This document shows, one piece after another, positions 61,441 to 64,000 of a stretch of DNA of 64,000 nt (the first letter of the stretch is position 1; each line of letters begins with the position of its first letter). The stretch is from Pterois miles (taxonomy: Eukaryota > Chordata > Actinopteri > Perciformes > Scorpaenidae): positions 5,296,501 to 5,360,500 of the forward strand of contig CAMQGK010000008.1 in NCBI GenBank assembly GCA_947000775.1, given 5' to 3'. The position numbers and the translations under genes were made by a program. The notes beneath the pieces are model-generated. The model did not search any database. It worked only from the letters and a program-made list of their open reading frames with translations, and was not told the DNA's origin.

Positions 61441-61608
61441 GGAGTAACCATATGATTTTTTTTTTGTTTTTGATACAATAGAAACAAACATGAAATAATA
61501 TGTATTAATGAAATTGTGCTAAACTAAAATAACTTTAAACTGTTGGTCAGATATTCAACCATTGACAGTATAAAACGCATTTACAGTATTTACATTGTTG
61601 CAGTGTAT

Positions 61609-62066
61609 CAGTGGTGGAATGTAACGAAGTATATTTACTCAAGTACATTTAAGATGTACTTATTTACTATTTACATTTTATTTCACTTTATATTTTTACT
61701 CCGCTACATTTATTTGACCACTTTAGTTAAAAGTTAAATCAGATTATTTATGGGAAATTTAAAAAAATAATCAACTAATACATTATGATATCATAGGTTA
61801 AGTTACCAAGCAGTACATAAAGTACTTAAATGTATCTCCACCTTTTACCACCTGCAACATTAACATGCATCACTAATTAAAATGCAATAATATATATTAT
61901 GCCAAAATGGGAACCTCTGCACAATGAGTACTTTATATTTTGATGCTAATACTTTTACTTAAGTATGACTTTGGACACGTGACTTTTACTTGTAACAAAG
62001 TATTTTTACACTGAAGTATTGTTACTTTTACTTAAGTAAAGGATCTTAATACTTCTTCCACTACTG
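61609..62066. mobile_element. hAT-type MITE, complete, with 8-bp target duplication
   Basis: The ends CAGTGGTGGAATGTAAC and CTTCTTCCACTACTG are inverted repeats. The flanks CAGTGTAT (61601-61608) and CAGTGTCG (62067-62074) match at six of eight positions, the size expected for hAT. The interior has the usual CTCAAGTACATTTA and TTTTACTTAAGTAAAGGATC text of this very abundant fish family. Confidence 0.8.
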
Positions 62067-62074
62067 CAGTGTCG

Positions 62075-64000
62075 TCACGATGCCACCTGTTGATTAGTTT
62101 GAAAAGAAACACTGACTATTGTACTTGTGAACCATTATAATAGTAAAAATATTTTTTTGTGTTATTATTATAAAATTATTTTCTAGTACAGGATTGCTTT
62201 TTTGTTTTTGCCCTCTTCATGTATATTTTCAGTAGTTTGGATAAAAGTAATACATAAGCTCCAGGTCATTCACTCAAACATGCACACACTCACATCTACT
62301 GTCCCTTGTATTCACAATGTACGTTATTTGAGAAAATTGATCCTATCTACGATCTGCTCCGTCATTGGACAGCTGACACAGAGACCAAACTAACCTCAGC
62401 CTCATTTTCCAACCATATAGGAATCCTCAGACCGTGAGGAGCCCAGATATGGATCTAAAAAGCATCGGTCCGACCTGTCGTCGTGACTTCTGTTTCCATT
62501 TGGGAGATATGGCGTCATAGCCCAGGGGAAATGGGGTATATTAAGACAGATGGAAGGGCTCCTATTTGTTGAGCAGCCATGTTGTTTTGGTAGCGGCCTC
62601 GTCAGCGATTGGCTGTGCCGCCGTGTTGAAGCCTGTGATTGAAAATAAAGAGAGAAAAATAGACTCGCTGACTGATGAACCTTCAGTGGGACTGAACATA
62701 CAGTTCACTGAGAGTCTGTGGGGGTTTTATACTCATGAGGTCCAAATGGGGCCCACACAATCCATGGGGGTCCCTATGGAAACTTTAGGCTACTGAAAAG
62801 ATTCTGTCTTATCAGGATTGTGATTAAAAATTAAATGTTTCCTCGGGGCCCCAGAGTGTCAGACAGGTCTGCAAGTAAAGTAAATCATCAGTGAAATCCT
62901 CCAATATGAAGATGTTTTATGGAGGTTTTTCAGCAACAGCAGACAGCTGATTTAAAGGGGACATATGCTCAGTTCCAGGTTCACACTTGTATTTTGGGGT
63001 TTTACTAGAACACATTTGCATGTTTTCATGTTAAAAAAAAACACAATATTTTTCTCATACTGTCTGTCTGAATATACCTGTATTCACCCTCTGTCTGAAA
63101 CGTCTCGTTTTAGTGCCTGTCTCTTTAAGACTCCCTCCTGAAAAAGCCATGTCTGCTCTGATTGGCTTACAAGAAAAATATGGTGCACCTTTGCAAAAGT
63201 AGCTGTTTAAATTTGAGTTCATGCATTGAAAAAGTGAATTTTTCAAGAAATAAAAGCAAAAAGATCTGATAAACTCACTGTATGCTACCTGTCCATCACT
63301 AAATGAGTAAACAAAATGAAGCATTTAGCAGTTAAAGAGCCAGGTATTTCCCTCAGGAGTGGGTGGAGACCAAAACAGAGCCAAAAGGGGACTGAATATT
63401 GCAGTTACATCCGTTAGCTGGCCAGAGACACAACTGCACAACTGAATGCTAATGTTGCTCCATAACTATTTGCTGTTCGGTGATAACATGTCAGAGTTTA
63501 AAGTTTATTACTAGCAACAAAATGCTTTCACTTCCTCGAGAGTAACATTTAAGGAACAAAAGAGTAGCGTTCAGGTAAAGTTAGCATTGAAATCTAATTG
63601 TGAGTATCTTGATTGGTATTGCAATTGCGATACATTAGTATTGTGATTTTCACTGAAACATATTAAAATGATTATGGTGTGATTTTTGTGGCGATCTGTA
63701 CCAAACAAAGATATTTTCTTGGGTCTGTAGAATATGATGTGTAAGCATGAACATCTCTGCAGCGCGACAAAGTCATGTTTTCTAATTAGGGCTATCAATC
63801 ACTTGAAATATTTAATGGTTAATAATCACGTGTTTATTATGATTAATTGCAAATTAATCACATATTTGTTATCAAAATGTACCTTAAAGGGAGATTTGTC
63901 AAGTTTCTAATTCTTATCAACATGGGAGTGGGCAAATATACTGTTTTATGCAAAAATATGTAGATATTTATTATTGAAAATCAATTAGCACAAAACAATG
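62075..64000. other. Right-hand flank, no gene seen
   Basis: Unique AT-rich DNA plus a TTAA-type MITE half at 62953-63260 (TTTAAAGGGGACATATGCTC and CTGTCTGAATATACCTGTAT). Only short ORFs without splice context or recognisable domains occur on either strand. Confidence 0.5.

Noticed and set aside
1..64000. CRISPR array, operon, phage or other prokaryotic system
   Set aside because: The split exons, animal gene families and fish repeats show this is vertebrate DNA, and the tandem repeats present are microsatellites and MITEs.

Overview
The window looks like a teleost fish chromosome segment. Genes are split into short exons with GT-AG introns, introns and spacers are AT-rich, and the DNA is full of short inverted-repeat elements, tRNA-headed SINE-like copies, LINE 3' fragments and long (CA)n, (GT)n and (AAT)n tracts. 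All gene models come from reading splice sites and protein similarity by eye; no alignment or transcript data were used.

Layout. At 1-1430 (+) lies the 3' end of a procollagen C-endopeptidase enhancer gene (pcolce), coding its NTR domain. At 4406-6155 and 9187-11884 (-) are two tandem four-exon TMEM272-like membrane protein genes with matching exon lengths. From 12 to 20 kb there is no convincing coding gene, but there are a candidate 5' exon for the second TMEM272-like gene, duplicated blocks, a SINE-like copy and MITEs. At 20310-26189 (-) is a complete 12-exon CAPN5-type calpain with its Cys, His and Asn catalytic residues and a long insertion in one exon. At 30792-32489 (+) is canopy-4 (cnpy4), divergent from the calpain, and at 33140-36023 (+) a ZP3-type egg-coat gene. 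At 37834-38103 (+) is a terminal exon of an unrecognised gene, with a poly(A) signal 73 bases after its stop. From about 42.1 to 60.4 kb (+) runs a netrin gene: a probable non-coding first exon, a 6.7-kb intron with unique and possibly regulatory DNA, then six coding exons for laminin-N, three laminin-EGF repeats and a C-terminal NTR domain. The last 3.6 kb is 3' flank and repeats.

The genes do not form one pathway. pcolce and cnpy4 are both on human 7q22, so part of the window may keep that old linkage. The most interesting locus is the netrin. Its laminin-N domain lacks a cysteine-bearing loop. A basic insertion of about 160 residues, which holds an RKRR motif, is bounded by in-frame GT and AG sites and could be an exitron. 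Two single-base frame breaks, one in a C7 run before the signal peptide and one at the start of the last exon, mean that this copy is either mis-assembled at two points or decaying.
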